DNA of 64,000 nucleotides from G965276765 sp965276765. GTDB lineage: Bacteria; Actinomycetota; Acidimicrobiia; Acidimicrobiales; Palsa-688. The notes under the pieces were generated by a model that made no database searches, was not told where the DNA came from, and worked only from the letters and a program-made list of their open reading frames with translations. A program made the position numbers and the translations under genes. How positions within the stretch are numbered: position 1 is the first letter of the stretch; the number at the start of each line of letters is the position of its first letter. Location: the NCBI GenBank assembly GCA_965276765.1, contig OZ255627.1, forward strand, positions 3,348,001-3,412,000. The letters are read 5' to 3'. Below, one piece after another: positions 33,626 through 41,513 of this stretch.

Positions 33626-34732
33626 ATGGCCGCGATCGAAGCCGACCCGCTGATAGGGACCCTGCTGCCGCAACCGACCCCGGTGCGGTTCGTCGAGCCC
33701 GACGGCACCCCGGCGGCCGGCGCCGGACCGTACCGGCGGCCGAGCAACGACCAGCTCAGGCTCGGCTACGAGCGCATGGTGCTGGCTCGCCGCTTCAACG
33801 TGCAGGCCACCGCGCTCACCCGACAGGGACGCCTGGCCGTGTACCCGTCGAGCCGGGGCCAGGAGGCCTGCCAGGTCGGTGCCGGGCTCGTCATCGGCGA
33901 CGACGACTGGTTGTTTCCCACCTACCGGGATACCGCCGCCCTGGTCGCACGGGGCCTCGACCCGGTCGATGTGCTCGTCGGGTTCAGGGGCGACTGGCAC
34001 TGCGGGTACGACCCGCAGGTGGTCAAGGTGGCGCCACAGTCCACGCCGCTTGCCACCCACCTGCTCCACGCCACCGGCCTGGCCCACGCCATGCACAGCG
34101 ACGGCAAGCCCGGCGTGGTGCTCGCCCTCGCCGGCGACGGCGCCACGAGCGAGGGCGACTTCCACGAGGCGCTCAACTTCGCCGGGGTGCTTGGCGCGCC
34201 GGTCGTCTTCTTCGTCCAGAACAACCGGTGGGCGATCTCCGTCCCCCTTGAGAAGCAGACCGCAGCACCGTCGCTTGCCTACAAGGGAATCGGGCACGGC
34301 GTGGCGTCCGAGCAGGTGGACGGCAACGACCTGGTCGCCGTGCTCGCCGTCCTCGGTGCCGCTGTCGAGCACGCCAGGTCGGGTGCTGGGCCCTTCCTCG
34401 TCGAGGCCCACACCTACCGGATGGACGCGCACACCAACGCCGATGACGCCGGCAGATACCGAAGCGACGAGGAGGTCGCGCGCTGGGGGAGCGCCGACCC
34501 GCTGCGCCGTCTTGAAGCGTTCCTCAAGGACGCAGGCGAGCTCGACGACGACGCAGCTGCTCGGGCCAACGAGCGGGCCGAGGCGATGGCCGCGACCGTG
34601 CGGGCCGCAGCTGCGGCCGAGACCGAATCCGATCCGCTGCGTCTCTTCGACCACGTCTACGCCCGACCGACGCCCCAGCTCGCCGAGCAGCGAGCCCAGC
34701 TCGCGGCCGAGCTCGAGGCCGACGCCACATGA
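33626..34732 (+). CDS. 2-oxo acid dehydrogenase E1 alpha subunit (branched-chain keto-acid or pyruvate type)
   Basis: Thiamine-diphosphate-dependent decarboxylase subunit. 368 residues from ATG 33626. The ThDP motif is ALAGDGATSEGDFHEALNFAGVLGAPVVFFVQNN. Also QEACQVGAGLVIGDDDWLFPTYRDTAALVARGL and VEAHTYRMDAHTNADDAGRYR. These resemble actinobacterial BkdA/PdhA; the divergent Lrp gene favours the branched-chain function. A GTG 6 nt earlier is possible. The stop overlaps the next ATG (ATGA). Confidence 0.9.
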   Translation: MAAIEADPLIGTLLPQPTPVRFVEPDGTPAAGAGPYRRPSNDQLRLGYERMVLARRFNVQATALTRQGRLAVYPSSRGQEACQVGAGLVIGDDDWLFPTYRDTAALVARGLDPVDVLVGFRGDWHCGYDPQVVKVAPQSTPLATHLLHATGLAHAMHSDGKPGVVLALAGDGATSEGDFHEALNFAGVLGAPVVFFVQNNRWAISVPLEKQTAAPSLAYKGIGHGVASEQVDGNDLVAVLAVLGAAVEHARSGAGPFLVEAHTYRMDAHTNADDAGRYRSDEEVARWGSADPLRRLEAFLKDAGELDDDAAARANERAEAMAATVRAAAAAETESDPLRLFDHVYARPTPQLAEQRAQLAAELEADAT

Positions 34733-35775
34733 CCGCGCCCGCCGTCTCCACCACCATGACCATGGCGGCCGCCCTCAACGCCGCCCTGGGCGACGCCCTG
34801 GCCGATGACGAGCGCGTCGTCGTCTTTGGCGAGGACGTCGGCACGCTGGGCGGCGTCTTCCGTGTCACCGACGGCCTGACGACCCGATTCGGCGACCGGC
34901 GTTGCTTCGACACCCCGCTCGCCGAGTCGGGGATCGTCGGGCTGGCCGTCGGCATGGCCATGGGTGGGTTCAAGCCGGTGGTCGAGATGCAGTTCGACGC
35001 CTTCGCCTACCCCGCCTTCGAGCAGATCACCTCGCACGTGGCCAAGCTGCGCAACCGCACGATGGGCCGACTCTCGCTCCCGATGGTCATCCGGATGCCG
35101 TACGCAGGGGGGATCGGCGGCGTCGAGCACCACTGCGACTCGAGCGAGGCGTACTACGCCCACACGCCCGGCCTGAAGGTCGTCACGCCCGGCGACGCCG
35201 CCGATGCGTACTCCCTGCTGCGTGCGGCTATCGACGACCCCGATCCGGTGGTTTTCCTCGAACCGAAGAAGCTCTACTGGTCGAAGGCGGAGGTCGACAC
35301 GACCCCCCGGGACGCCTCCGCCGGCGGGCCCGCCCTCGGTCGGGCCGTCGTTCGTCGGGCCGGCCGCCACGCCACCGTCGTGACCTATGGCCCTTGCCTG
35401 CCCGTTGTCCTCGAAGCGACCGAGGTGGCCGCCGGCGACGGCGTCGAGCTCGAGGTCGTCGACCTGCGCTCGCTTGTGCCTTTCGACGACGAGACGGTCT
35501 GCGCCTCGGTTCGGCGCACCGGGCGCTGCCTCGTCGTCACCGAAGAGCAAGGCTTCGCCGGCTTCGGCGCCGAGGTGGTGGCGCGCGTCCAAGAGCGTTG
35601 CTTCCACTCGCTCGCGGCCCCGGTCCTGCGGGTCAGCGGATTCGACATCCCCTACCCTCCGCCCAAGCTCGAGCACGCCTATCTCCCGAGTGTTGACCGG
35701 ATCCTCGACACGATCGAGCGTCTCCAACTCACCGACGAACCCGATCCCAGGCACCTGAGCGTCGACGCCGTATGA
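34729..35775 (+). CDS. 2-oxo acid dehydrogenase E1 beta subunit
   Basis: Transketolase-like partner of E1 alpha that completes the ThDP site. 348 residues: VFGEDVGTLGGVFRVTDGLTTRFGDRRCFDTPLAESGIVGLAVGMAMGGFKPVVEMQFDAFAYPAFEQI is the pyrimidine-binding domain; PGLKVVTPGDAADAYSLLRAAI and VTYGPCLPVVLEA follow; the C-terminal domain has EEQGFAGFGAEVVARV. Coupled to both neighbours by ATGA overlaps. Confidence 0.92.
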   Translation: MTAPAVSTTMTMAAALNAALGDALADDERVVVFGEDVGTLGGVFRVTDGLTTRFGDRRCFDTPLAESGIVGLAVGMAMGGFKPVVEMQFDAFAYPAFEQITSHVAKLRNRTMGRLSLPMVIRMPYAGGIGGVEHHCDSSEAYYAHTPGLKVVTPGDAADAYSLLRAAIDDPDPVVFLEPKKLYWSKAEVDTTPRDASAGGPALGRAVVRRAGRHATVVTYGPCLPVVLEATEVAAGDGVELEVVDLRSLVPFDDETVCASVRRTGRCLVVTEEQGFAGFGAEVVARVQERCFHSLAAPVLRVSGFDIPYPPPKLEHAYLPSVDRILDTIERLQLTDEPDPRHLSVDAV

Positions 35776-37160
35776 CCGGCCAAGGGGAAGAGGTCAAGGT
35801 CTTCGACCTTCCAGATCTCGGAGAGGGACTGAGCGAGGCCGAGATCATCGCCTGGCGGGTTGCGCCGGGCGACACGGTCGAGATCGACCAGATCGTCGTC
35901 GACGTCGAGACGGCCAAGGCTGCCGTCGAGGTCCCGGTGCCGTTCGCGGGCACGGTGCGCTCGATCCACGCCGAGCCGGGCGCCGTGCTCGCGGTGGGCA
36001 AACCCTTGATCTCCGTCGCCGCCACCGTCATGGCCGCCGGAGAGGCAGCGCGGGCAGAGGGGGAGGAAGCGACCGACGACGAGGGGTCGGGCCACGTCCT
36101 CATCGGCTACGGGACCGGACCCGTCCGGGCCGGACGCAAGCGCAGGACCCGTCTCGTGGCGCCGGCGCCACTGCTCCCCGTCGAGGCGCCGAGTGTCGAT
36201 GTGCCCGTCACGGTGCCTTCCAGTCTCGCCCCTCGCGTGATCTCGCCTCTCGTGCGCCGCCGGGCCTCCCAGCACGGCATCGACGTGGCGACCATCGTCC
36301 CGAGCGGGCGGGGCGGCGTCGTCCTCAGAAGGGACCTCGAAGCGGCGATCGGCGCCGACGGGCCCGCCGCCGAGGCGCGCTCCGCCGGCGGCGTCGGCCG
36401 ACCGGCGGACACGGGTGCGGGAGCCACCGACCGACGGCCGGATTTCGCCACCGACGAGCGGCCCGGCGCCGCGCCCGACGACCAACGGATCCCGCTGCGC
36501 GGCGCACGGCGGATCGTCGCGGAGAAGCTGAGCCGCAGCAGGACCGAGATCCCCGAGGTCACCACGTGGGTGGACGTCGACGCCACGGGGCTGCTCGACG
36601 CAAGGAGCTCACTGGATGCCGCCGGCCGCCCTGTCTCGCTGCTCGCCCTCCTGGCGCGCATCTGCGTGTCCGGCCTGTCCCGCTACCCCGACCTCAACAC
36701 CAGCGTCGACACGCAACGAGCCGAGATCGTCCGGCACGGGCGTGTCCATCTCGGTGTGGCCGCTCAGACCGACCGCGGCCTTGTCGTGCCCGTGATCCGG
36801 GACGCCCATCGTCTGTCGACCTCCGAGCTCGCCGACGAGCTGCGTCGCCTCACGGAGCGGGCCAGAGCGGGCCAGCTGTCACCCGCAGAGCTCACCGGCG
36901 GGACGTTCACGCTCAACAACTACGGGGTGTTCGGTGTCGACGGCTCGACCCCGATCATCAACCACCCGGAGGCGGCCCTGCTCGGCATCGGCCGCATCAT
37001 CGACAAGCCGTGGGTCCACGACGGCCAGGTCGTCGCCCGCAAGGTGACACAGCTCTCGCTCACCTTCGACCATCGGGTCTGCGACGGGGGCACCGCAGGC
37101 GGATACCTGCGCTACGTCGCCGACGCCGTCGAGAACCCGCTCCTGCTGCTCGCCGACTGA
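35772..37160 (+). CDS. 2-oxo acid dehydrogenase E2, dihydrolipoamide acyltransferase
   Basis: Core acyltransferase of the complex. One N-terminal lipoyl domain with the lipoyl-lysine in VDVETAKAAVEVPVPFAG, a linker with VLIGYGTGP (common in branched-chain E2), an E3-binding domain ISPLVRRRASQHGIDVATIVPSGRGGVVLRRDLEAA, an Ala/Asp-rich linker, and the catalytic domain ending LSLTFDHRVCDGGTAGGYLRYV (His-x3-Asp-Gly). 462 residues. No lipoamide dehydrogenase gene follows, so E3 must come from elsewhere. Confidence 0.93.
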   Translation: MTGQGEEVKVFDLPDLGEGLSEAEIIAWRVAPGDTVEIDQIVVDVETAKAAVEVPVPFAGTVRSIHAEPGAVLAVGKPLISVAATVMAAGEAARAEGEEATDDEGSGHVLIGYGTGPVRAGRKRRTRLVAPAPLLPVEAPSVDVPVTVPSSLAPRVISPLVRRRASQHGIDVATIVPSGRGGVVLRRDLEAAIGADGPAAEARSAGGVGRPADTGAGATDRRPDFATDERPGAAPDDQRIPLRGARRIVAEKLSRSRTEIPEVTTWVDVDATGLLDARSSLDAAGRPVSLLALLARICVSGLSRYPDLNTSVDTQRAEIVRHGRVHLGVAAQTDRGLVVPVIRDAHRLSTSELADELRRLTERARAGQLSPAELTGGTFTLNNYGVFGVDGSTPIINHPEAALLGIGRIIDKPWVHDGQVVARKVTQLSLTFDHRVCDGGTAGGYLRYVADAVENPLLLLAD

Positions 37161-37225
37161 TCCTCCGACACAAGCGATCGCCCGGCGAGACCGGTCGTCG
37201 GACGTTGAACGGGCCGAGCGAATCA

Positions 37226-37276
37226 ATTTCTTTGCCCACTTTTACGGAGTCACCCTGCAAAAGTGGGCATAGAAAA
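37226..37276. repeat. Long-stem hairpin element, copy 1
   Basis: Left arm 37226-37245 and right arm 37257-37276 pair over 20 bp with three mismatches around an 11-nt loop (GGAGTCACCCT). The core TTTGCCCACTTTTAC and AAAAGTGGGCA recurs almost unchanged in a second element at 61254-61309. It begins with T-rich and ends with A-rich sequence, so it can act as a bidirectional terminator; the shared sequence also suggests a dispersed repeat family. Confidence 0.75.
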
Positions 37277-37293
37277 GTCGTCCGCTCCCGTCC

Positions 37294-37372
37294 AGCGGCG
37301 GGGGTTCCAGCGGCCGCGGGTTTTAGCGGCTGTGGGTTTTAGCGGCTGTGGGTTCCGGCGGCTGTGGGTTCC
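37294..37372 (+). repeat. Five-copy 16-bp tandem repeat
   Basis: Units AGCGGCTGTGGGTTTT and variants start at 37294 (15 bp, most diverged), 37309, 37325, 37341 and 37357. Non-coding; likely slippage product. Confidence 0.75.
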
Positions 37373-37543
37373 GGCGAGGGTAGGCAACGACCCGACGCTC
37401 CGAAGAGAGCTGGCGCCCCGAGGGCGCCAAGACATGGACAACCGGACCACAACGGGCGCATCCGACCGTCGAGGTGACCGGCGCCGGCGAGTTAGGGCGC
37501 ATATTCGCGTGCCGGCCGACGCCGGCGGCGTCACACTGGCGTC

Positions 37544-38836
37544 ATGGTTGTGTCCGAAGCGGCGACGGGTGTTCGGCTGATCCAGGCGTCGGAGATCGGT
37601 GCATGGGGGGAATCGGTGGCGCTGCCGTTTCTCTCACCGGTGGCCAATGAGGCCGACCGCGAGCGGGCGGCGCGGTGGGCGCCACACGTCGAGATCGGTC
37701 GTTCGTGGGCGGCCGAGGATCGGGGCCGCTTCGTCGGCAATGCCGCCACGCTCACCCGGACTCTCACGCTGCCGGGGACCCCCGGCGGTGAAAGCCCGGT
37801 CGTGCCGTTCACCGCCGTGACCGCCGTCGGCGTCCATCCGACGCACCGTCGGCGCGGCCTGCTGCGCCGGTTCATGGCCGCCATGCTCGACGACGGGCGC
37901 GAGCGAGGTGAGGCGATCGCCGGCCTGACCGCATCGGAATCGTCGATCTACGGTCGCTTCGGCTTCGGCTGGGCCGTCAGCGGCGTGCGCACGAGCATCG
38001 ACACCAGGCACGCCGCCTTCGCCGTGCCGGCTTCCGCCCTCGATATCGAGCTGCTCGTCGGCGACGACGCCGCCAAGGTCGTGCCGGCCGCCTTCGAACG
38101 GGCCTGTCTCCGCTCGCCGGGCCAGGTGAACCGCACCGCCGCCGTCTGGGCCGACATCTTCGCCGACAGAGCGGACTCGCGCGGCGGGGCCAGCGCCCGC
38201 ACCTGGGCGGTCTGCGACGGGGGTCTGGCATCGTGGCGCGCCGAGGAGATCACCGATCCTCAGGACGACGACGCGGCCCGACTGCTGGTACGAGACCTGC
38301 TCGGCGAGACGCCCGAGATCGAGGCCGCACTCTGGCGTTTTGCCTTCGACGTCGATCTCGTCACGGAAGTCGTGGCCTTTCCCCGCCCCTTCGACGACGC
38401 CATCCGGCATCGGCTCGTCGACCCCCGCCGGCTGCGCACCCACAGGACCACGGACTTTCTCTGGCTGCGGATCCTCGACACCCCGGCCGCCCTCACCGCG
38501 CGTGGCTACCTGCGTGTCGGACGGCTCGTTCTCGACGTGACGCCGCCCCCCGCCACGCCGACCGGCCCCGATGGCGACGACGGCCCCGACCCTGCCGCCG
38601 GACGCTGGACCCTCGATGCCGGGCCGGAAGGATCCACGTGTCGGGCCGCCACCCCCGGCGAGGCGACCGACCTGACCCTCGGCGTGGCCGAGCTGAGCAT
38701 GCTGCTCGCCGGCGAGATCAGGGCCAGCGTCCTCGCCGCCGCCGGGCGCATCCGTGAGGAGCGGGCCGGCGCCCTCTTCGATGCCGACGCCATCTTCCAG
38801 GCGTCGCGCCCGCCCCTCAGCCTCACCGGGTTCTGA
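37544..38836 (+). CDS. Eis-like GNAT N-acetyltransferase
   Basis: Related to mycobacterial Eis, which acetylates aminoglycosides and host proteins. 430 residues. First GNAT domain: VTAVGVHPTHRRRGLLRRFMAAMLDDGRERGEAIAGLTASESSIYGRFGFGWAV, including the acetyl-CoA-binding R-R-G-L motif and the YGRFGFG run typical of Eis. A second, degenerate GNAT region follows, then a C-terminal SCP2-like domain (LTLGVAELSMLLAGEIRASVL) ending LFDADAIFQASRPPLSLTGF. The terminal Phe carboxylate is conserved in Eis as a catalytic group. Monocistronic. Confidence 0.88.
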   Translation: MVVSEAATGVRLIQASEIGAWGESVALPFLSPVANEADRERAARWAPHVEIGRSWAAEDRGRFVGNAATLTRTLTLPGTPGGESPVVPFTAVTAVGVHPTHRRRGLLRRFMAAMLDDGRERGEAIAGLTASESSIYGRFGFGWAVSGVRTSIDTRHAAFAVPASALDIELLVGDDAAKVVPAAFERACLRSPGQVNRTAAVWADIFADRADSRGGASARTWAVCDGGLASWRAEEITDPQDDDAARLLVRDLLGETPEIEAALWRFAFDVDLVTEVVAFPRPFDDAIRHRLVDPRRLRTHRTTDFLWLRILDTPAALTARGYLRVGRLVLDVTPPPATPTGPDGDDGPDPAAGRWTLDAGPEGSTCRAATPGEATDLTLGVAELSMLLAGEIRASVLAAAGRIREERAGALFDADAIFQASRPPLSLTGF

Positions 38837-38867
38837 CCGGCCCGACTCGGGTCAGGGACCGCCAAGA

Positions 38868-38941
38868 AAACAACGGGCGCGACCGTAGGCCGCAAGGTGT
38901 CGTCTTACCCGGTGCTCATCGATGGCGGCCGCCCGTTGTTT
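38868..38941. terminator. Convergent-gene terminator with a 12-bp perfect inverted repeat
   Basis: AAACAACGGGCG (38868-38879) is the exact reverse complement of CGCCCGTTGTTT (38930-38941), with 50 nt between. It lies after the Eis-type gene (plus) and before the 3' end of the small minus-strand gene. The T-rich end GTTGTTT resembles those at 12650 and 40788. Confidence 0.55.
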
Positions 38942-38958
38942 CGCAGCGGGGACGCAGC

Positions 38959-39144
38959 TCATCGGCCCAGCGGCCCATCGTTGGGGTCGAGCACCTGCCC
39001 CTCGCCCGGCATCCGCCTCCGCTCGTAGGGCGACAGCTTCCTGGCGAAACGCCGGTTGCGCCGCCGCCGTTCCAGCATCACCGCCAAGAGCACGACGACC
39101 ACGGCGGCGACCACCGTGATGGCGACCATGAGAGCGACGGGCAT
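38959..39144 (-). CDS. Small single-pass membrane protein
   Basis: Function unknown. ATG 39144 gives 61 residues: an N-terminal hydrophobic helix (MPVALMVAITVVAAVVVVLLAVM), then a strongly basic stretch (ERRRRNRRFARKLSPYERRRM) and a short polar tail. The positive-inside rule places the tail in the cytoplasm. Divergent from proS, 76 nt apart. The frame is open further upstream but would run into proS. No clear ribosome-binding site, so the call is moderate. Confidence 0.5.
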   Translation of the reverse strand: MPVALMVAITVVAAVVVVLLAVMLERRRRNRRFARKLSPYERRRMPGEGQVLDPNDGPLGR

Positions 39145-39207
39145 CGGGGCGTAGATCCTGGCAGGCCCGCCGGGCGGAATCCAGCATCCCCGAGCCGACA
39201 AGGCCGG

Positions 39208-39213
39208 TACGTT
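39208..39213 (+). promoter_or_regulatory. -10 box for a leaderless proS mRNA
   Basis: TACGTT is followed by 7 nt and the proS ATG at 39221; no ribosome-binding site. Confidence 0.5.
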
Positions 39214-39220
39214 CTGGGGC

Positions 39221-40627
39221 ATGGCATCGCCGATCACCCCCCGCGCCACCGACTTCCCCCGCTGGTACCAGGACGTCATCGCCGCCGCCGAACTGGCCGA
39301 CAACGGCCCGGTCAGGGGGACCATGGTGATGCGCCCGTGGGGCTACGCCATCTGGGAGCGACTCCAAGCCGAGCTCGACGCCAGGATCAAGACGGCCGGC
39401 GCCGAGAACGCCTACTTCCCGCTTTTCATCCCGGAGTCGTACCTGCGCAAGGAGGCGGAGCAGTTTGAGGGGTTCGCTCCCGAGCTCGCCGTCGTGACCC
39501 ACGGCGGCGGCAAGGAGCTCGAGGAGCCCGTTGTTGTGCGCCCGACGAGCGAGACCGTCGTGAACAGCTACTTCGCCAAATGGATCCAGAGCTACCGGGA
39601 CCTGCCGCTGCTCATCAACCAGTGGTCCAACGTCGTGCGCTGGGAGCTGCGGCCCCGCCTGTTCCTGCGGACGACCGAGTTTCTCTGGCAGGAGGGCCAT
39701 ACCGCTCACGCCACAAGTGACGAGGCGAGGGCCTACGCGCTGCGCATCCTCTCCGACGTCTACGAGAACACCATGCTCGACGTGATGGCGGCGCCGGTCG
39801 TGCACGGGCGCAAGACGGTCAAGGAACAGTTCGCCGGAGCCATAAGGACCTGGACCTGCGAGGCCATGATGGGCGACGGCAAGGCCCTGCAGATGGGCAC
39901 GAGTCACGAGCTCGGCCAAAACTTCTCTCGCGCCTTCGGCACGCAGTTCTCCTCGCGCGAAGGCAACCTCGAGCACGTCTGGCAGACGTCGTGGGGCATA
40001 TCGACGCGCCTCATCGGCGGGCTCATCATGATGCACGGAGACGACGCCGGCCTCCGCCTACCGCCCCGGGTCGCCCCGGTCCAGGTGGTCGTGGTCATGG
40101 TCCGCGACGACGAGGGCGTGCGCAGGACGGCCGATGCGCTCGTCGCCGACCTCACGGCGGCCGGGCACCGAGTCCGCCTCGACGACCGCGTCGACGTGTC
40201 CTTTGGCCGCCGATCCGTCGGCTGGGAGCTCAAGGGGGTCCCGGTCCGCGTCGAGGTGGGGCCACGGGATCTCGCCGAGGGGCGGGTGACCCTCGTGCGA
40301 CGCGACAACCAGACCAAGACACCCCTCCCGCTCGGCGGCGTCACCGCTGCCGTCGCCGAGACCTTGACCTCGAGTCAGGAGACGCTGCTCGCGTCGGCCG
40401 GGGCGGCCCGGGCCGCGAGGACCGCCGAGGTCACGACCGTCGCCGCCGCAGCCGACGCCGCCAAGGACGGCTTCGCCGTCGTGCCGTGGTCGACGCTCGG
40501 CGAGGGCGGAGAGGCGGACCTGGCGGCGGACGGGGTGACCGTTCGCTGCCTCTGTGGCGCCGACGGCGGGCTGTCCCTTGACGAGGACGAGACCGACCTC
40601 CTCGCCGTGGTCGCCAAGTCCTACTGA
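39221..40627 (+). CDS. proS: Prolyl-tRNA synthetase, archaeal/eukaryal type
   Basis: Charges tRNA-Pro with proline. 468 residues, without the insertion editing domain of the classical bacterial enzyme. Class II motifs: GTMVMRPWGYAIWERLQAELD, VVVRPTSETVVNSYFAKWIQSYRDLPLLINQWSNVVRWE (motif 2), FLWQEGHTAHAT, and GTSHELGQNFSRAF. The anticodon-binding domain follows (PVQVVVVMVRD) and the C-terminal zinc-like domain ends in AVVAKSY, the conserved terminal Tyr of this type. Leaderless promoter upstream. Confidence 0.95.
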   Translation: MASPITPRATDFPRWYQDVIAAAELADNGPVRGTMVMRPWGYAIWERLQAELDARIKTAGAENAYFPLFIPESYLRKEAEQFEGFAPELAVVTHGGGKELEEPVVVRPTSETVVNSYFAKWIQSYRDLPLLINQWSNVVRWELRPRLFLRTTEFLWQEGHTAHATSDEARAYALRILSDVYENTMLDVMAAPVVHGRKTVKEQFAGAIRTWTCEAMMGDGKALQMGTSHELGQNFSRAFGTQFSSREGNLEHVWQTSWGISTRLIGGLIMMHGDDAGLRLPPRVAPVQVVVVMVRDDEGVRRTADALVADLTAAGHRVRLDDRVDVSFGRRSVGWELKGVPVRVEVGPRDLAEGRVTLVRRDNQTKTPLPLGGVTAAVAETLTSSQETLLASAGAARAARTAEVTTVAAAADAAKDGFAVVPWSTLGEGGEADLAADGVTVRCLCGADGGLSLDEDETDLLAVVAKSY

Positions 40628-40696
40628 GAACCCCTGTCCGGCCGGCGGCGCGGGTCCCCGGGGAGCGGCGCCGAACTCTTGGGCGGGGGTCGGGGC

Positions 40697-40702
40697 TATA
40701 CT
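40697..40702 (+). promoter_or_regulatory. -10 box of the rimP-nusA-infB operon
   Basis: TATACT, the best -10 match in the window. Transcription would start near 40709, giving a ~165-nt leader that contains the hairpin at 40749-40787. Confidence 0.55.
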
Positions 40703-40748
40703 TCTCCGACCGCTCCCCGTGAGCGGCGACGTACTGCTGGCATCGGCT

Positions 40749-40795
40749 GGCGTGGGCGGTACCTGCGATCCGCAGGGAGCCCACGCCTGTTGTTT
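40749..40795 (+). terminator. Attenuator-like hairpin in the rimP-nusA leader
   Basis: GGCGTGGGC (40749-40757) pairs perfectly with GCCCACGCC (40779-40787). The loop contains a second stem, CCTGCG (40762-40767) with CGCAGG (40771-40776). TGTTGTTT follows at 40788-40795. Lies between a strong -10 and rimP. A frame from GTG 40719 runs through it without stop and joins rimP in frame, so translation of the leader could affect folding. Confidence 0.5.
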
Positions 40796-40874
40796 GTGGG
40801 CGGGATGTCGGGGTCTGGGCTCGTTCCCTCGCCCGCTCGTGAAGTGTCCGGTCCTTGACGATGAGGAGGTGGTG

Positions 40875-41513
40875 ATGGCGACGGCAGCAGACATTCGTGC
40901 CTTGGCCGAGCCCGCTCTCGGTGACGCCGGGCTCCAACTGTGGGACGTCGAGGTCGAAAGGGACGTCGTGCGCCTGCTCGTCGAGCGAGAAGGCGGCGTC
41001 GATCTCGAGGCCCTGACCGACGCCAGCCGGGCCGTTTCGGGCCTGCTCGACGAGCACGACGAGCTGGCACCGGAAGGCCGCTACCAGCTCGAGGTGTCGA
41101 GCCCAGGCCTTGAGCGAACCCTTCGCACGCCTGAGCACTACCGCCGCTACGTCGGGAGCCAGGTGGCCGTCAAGACCTCGGTCGTCGTCGCCGGCGGCCG
41201 CCGGCACCGGGGCGTCCTGCACTCCGTCGGTGCCGAGGGGATCGAGCTGCTCTCCGATGCCCACCCCAAGGGCCCGGCAGTTGTGCTCGCCTTCGCCGAC
41301 ATCGACCGGACGCTCACCGTCGTCGACTGGGCCGCCGCGCTGAAGGCCGGTTCGGCCCCCGCCGCCCGGACGACGACCGCCGACCCCACGACCGCTGACG
41401 CCACGACCGCCAACCCCACGACCGCCGAGGGGCGGTCCGATGATGCAGCCGGCAGGTCCGGTGCTTCCCACCCGACCGACGCCGCCCGACACACCAAGGA
41501 TCTCATCCGATGA
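40875..41513 (+). CDS. rimP: Ribosome maturation factor RimP
   Basis: Needed for 30S subunit maturation. 212 residues from ATG 40875, which has GGAGGTGG just upstream. N-terminal domain: LRALAEPALGDAGLQLWDVEVE-like region, DASRAVSGLLDE, then YQLEVSSPGLERTLRTPEHYRRYVG, the family hallmark. The C-terminal SH3-like domain is followed by ~50 residues of low complexity with imperfect TTADPTTAD repeats, unlike the compact ~155-residue family norm. The stop overlaps the nusA ATG. Confidence 0.93.
   Translation: MATAADIRALAEPALGDAGLQLWDVEVERDVVRLLVEREGGVDLEALTDASRAVSGLLDEHDELAPEGRYQLEVSSPGLERTLRTPEHYRRYVGSQVAVKTSVVVAGGRRHRGVLHSVGAEGIELLSDAHPKGPAVVLAFADIDRTLTVVDWAAALKAGSAPAARTTTADPTTADATTANPTTAEGRSDDAAGRSGASHPTDAARHTKDLIR

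Larger units (their letters stand above)
37161..37543. other. 383-bp intergenic region with a long hairpin and a 16-bp tandem repeat
   Basis: Between the E2 gene and the Eis-type gene. It contains the hairpin at 37226-37276 and the tandem repeat at 37294-37372, described separately. No convincing coding frame, tRNA or strong promoter is seen; a weak CATATT lies near 37500. Confidence 0.6.
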
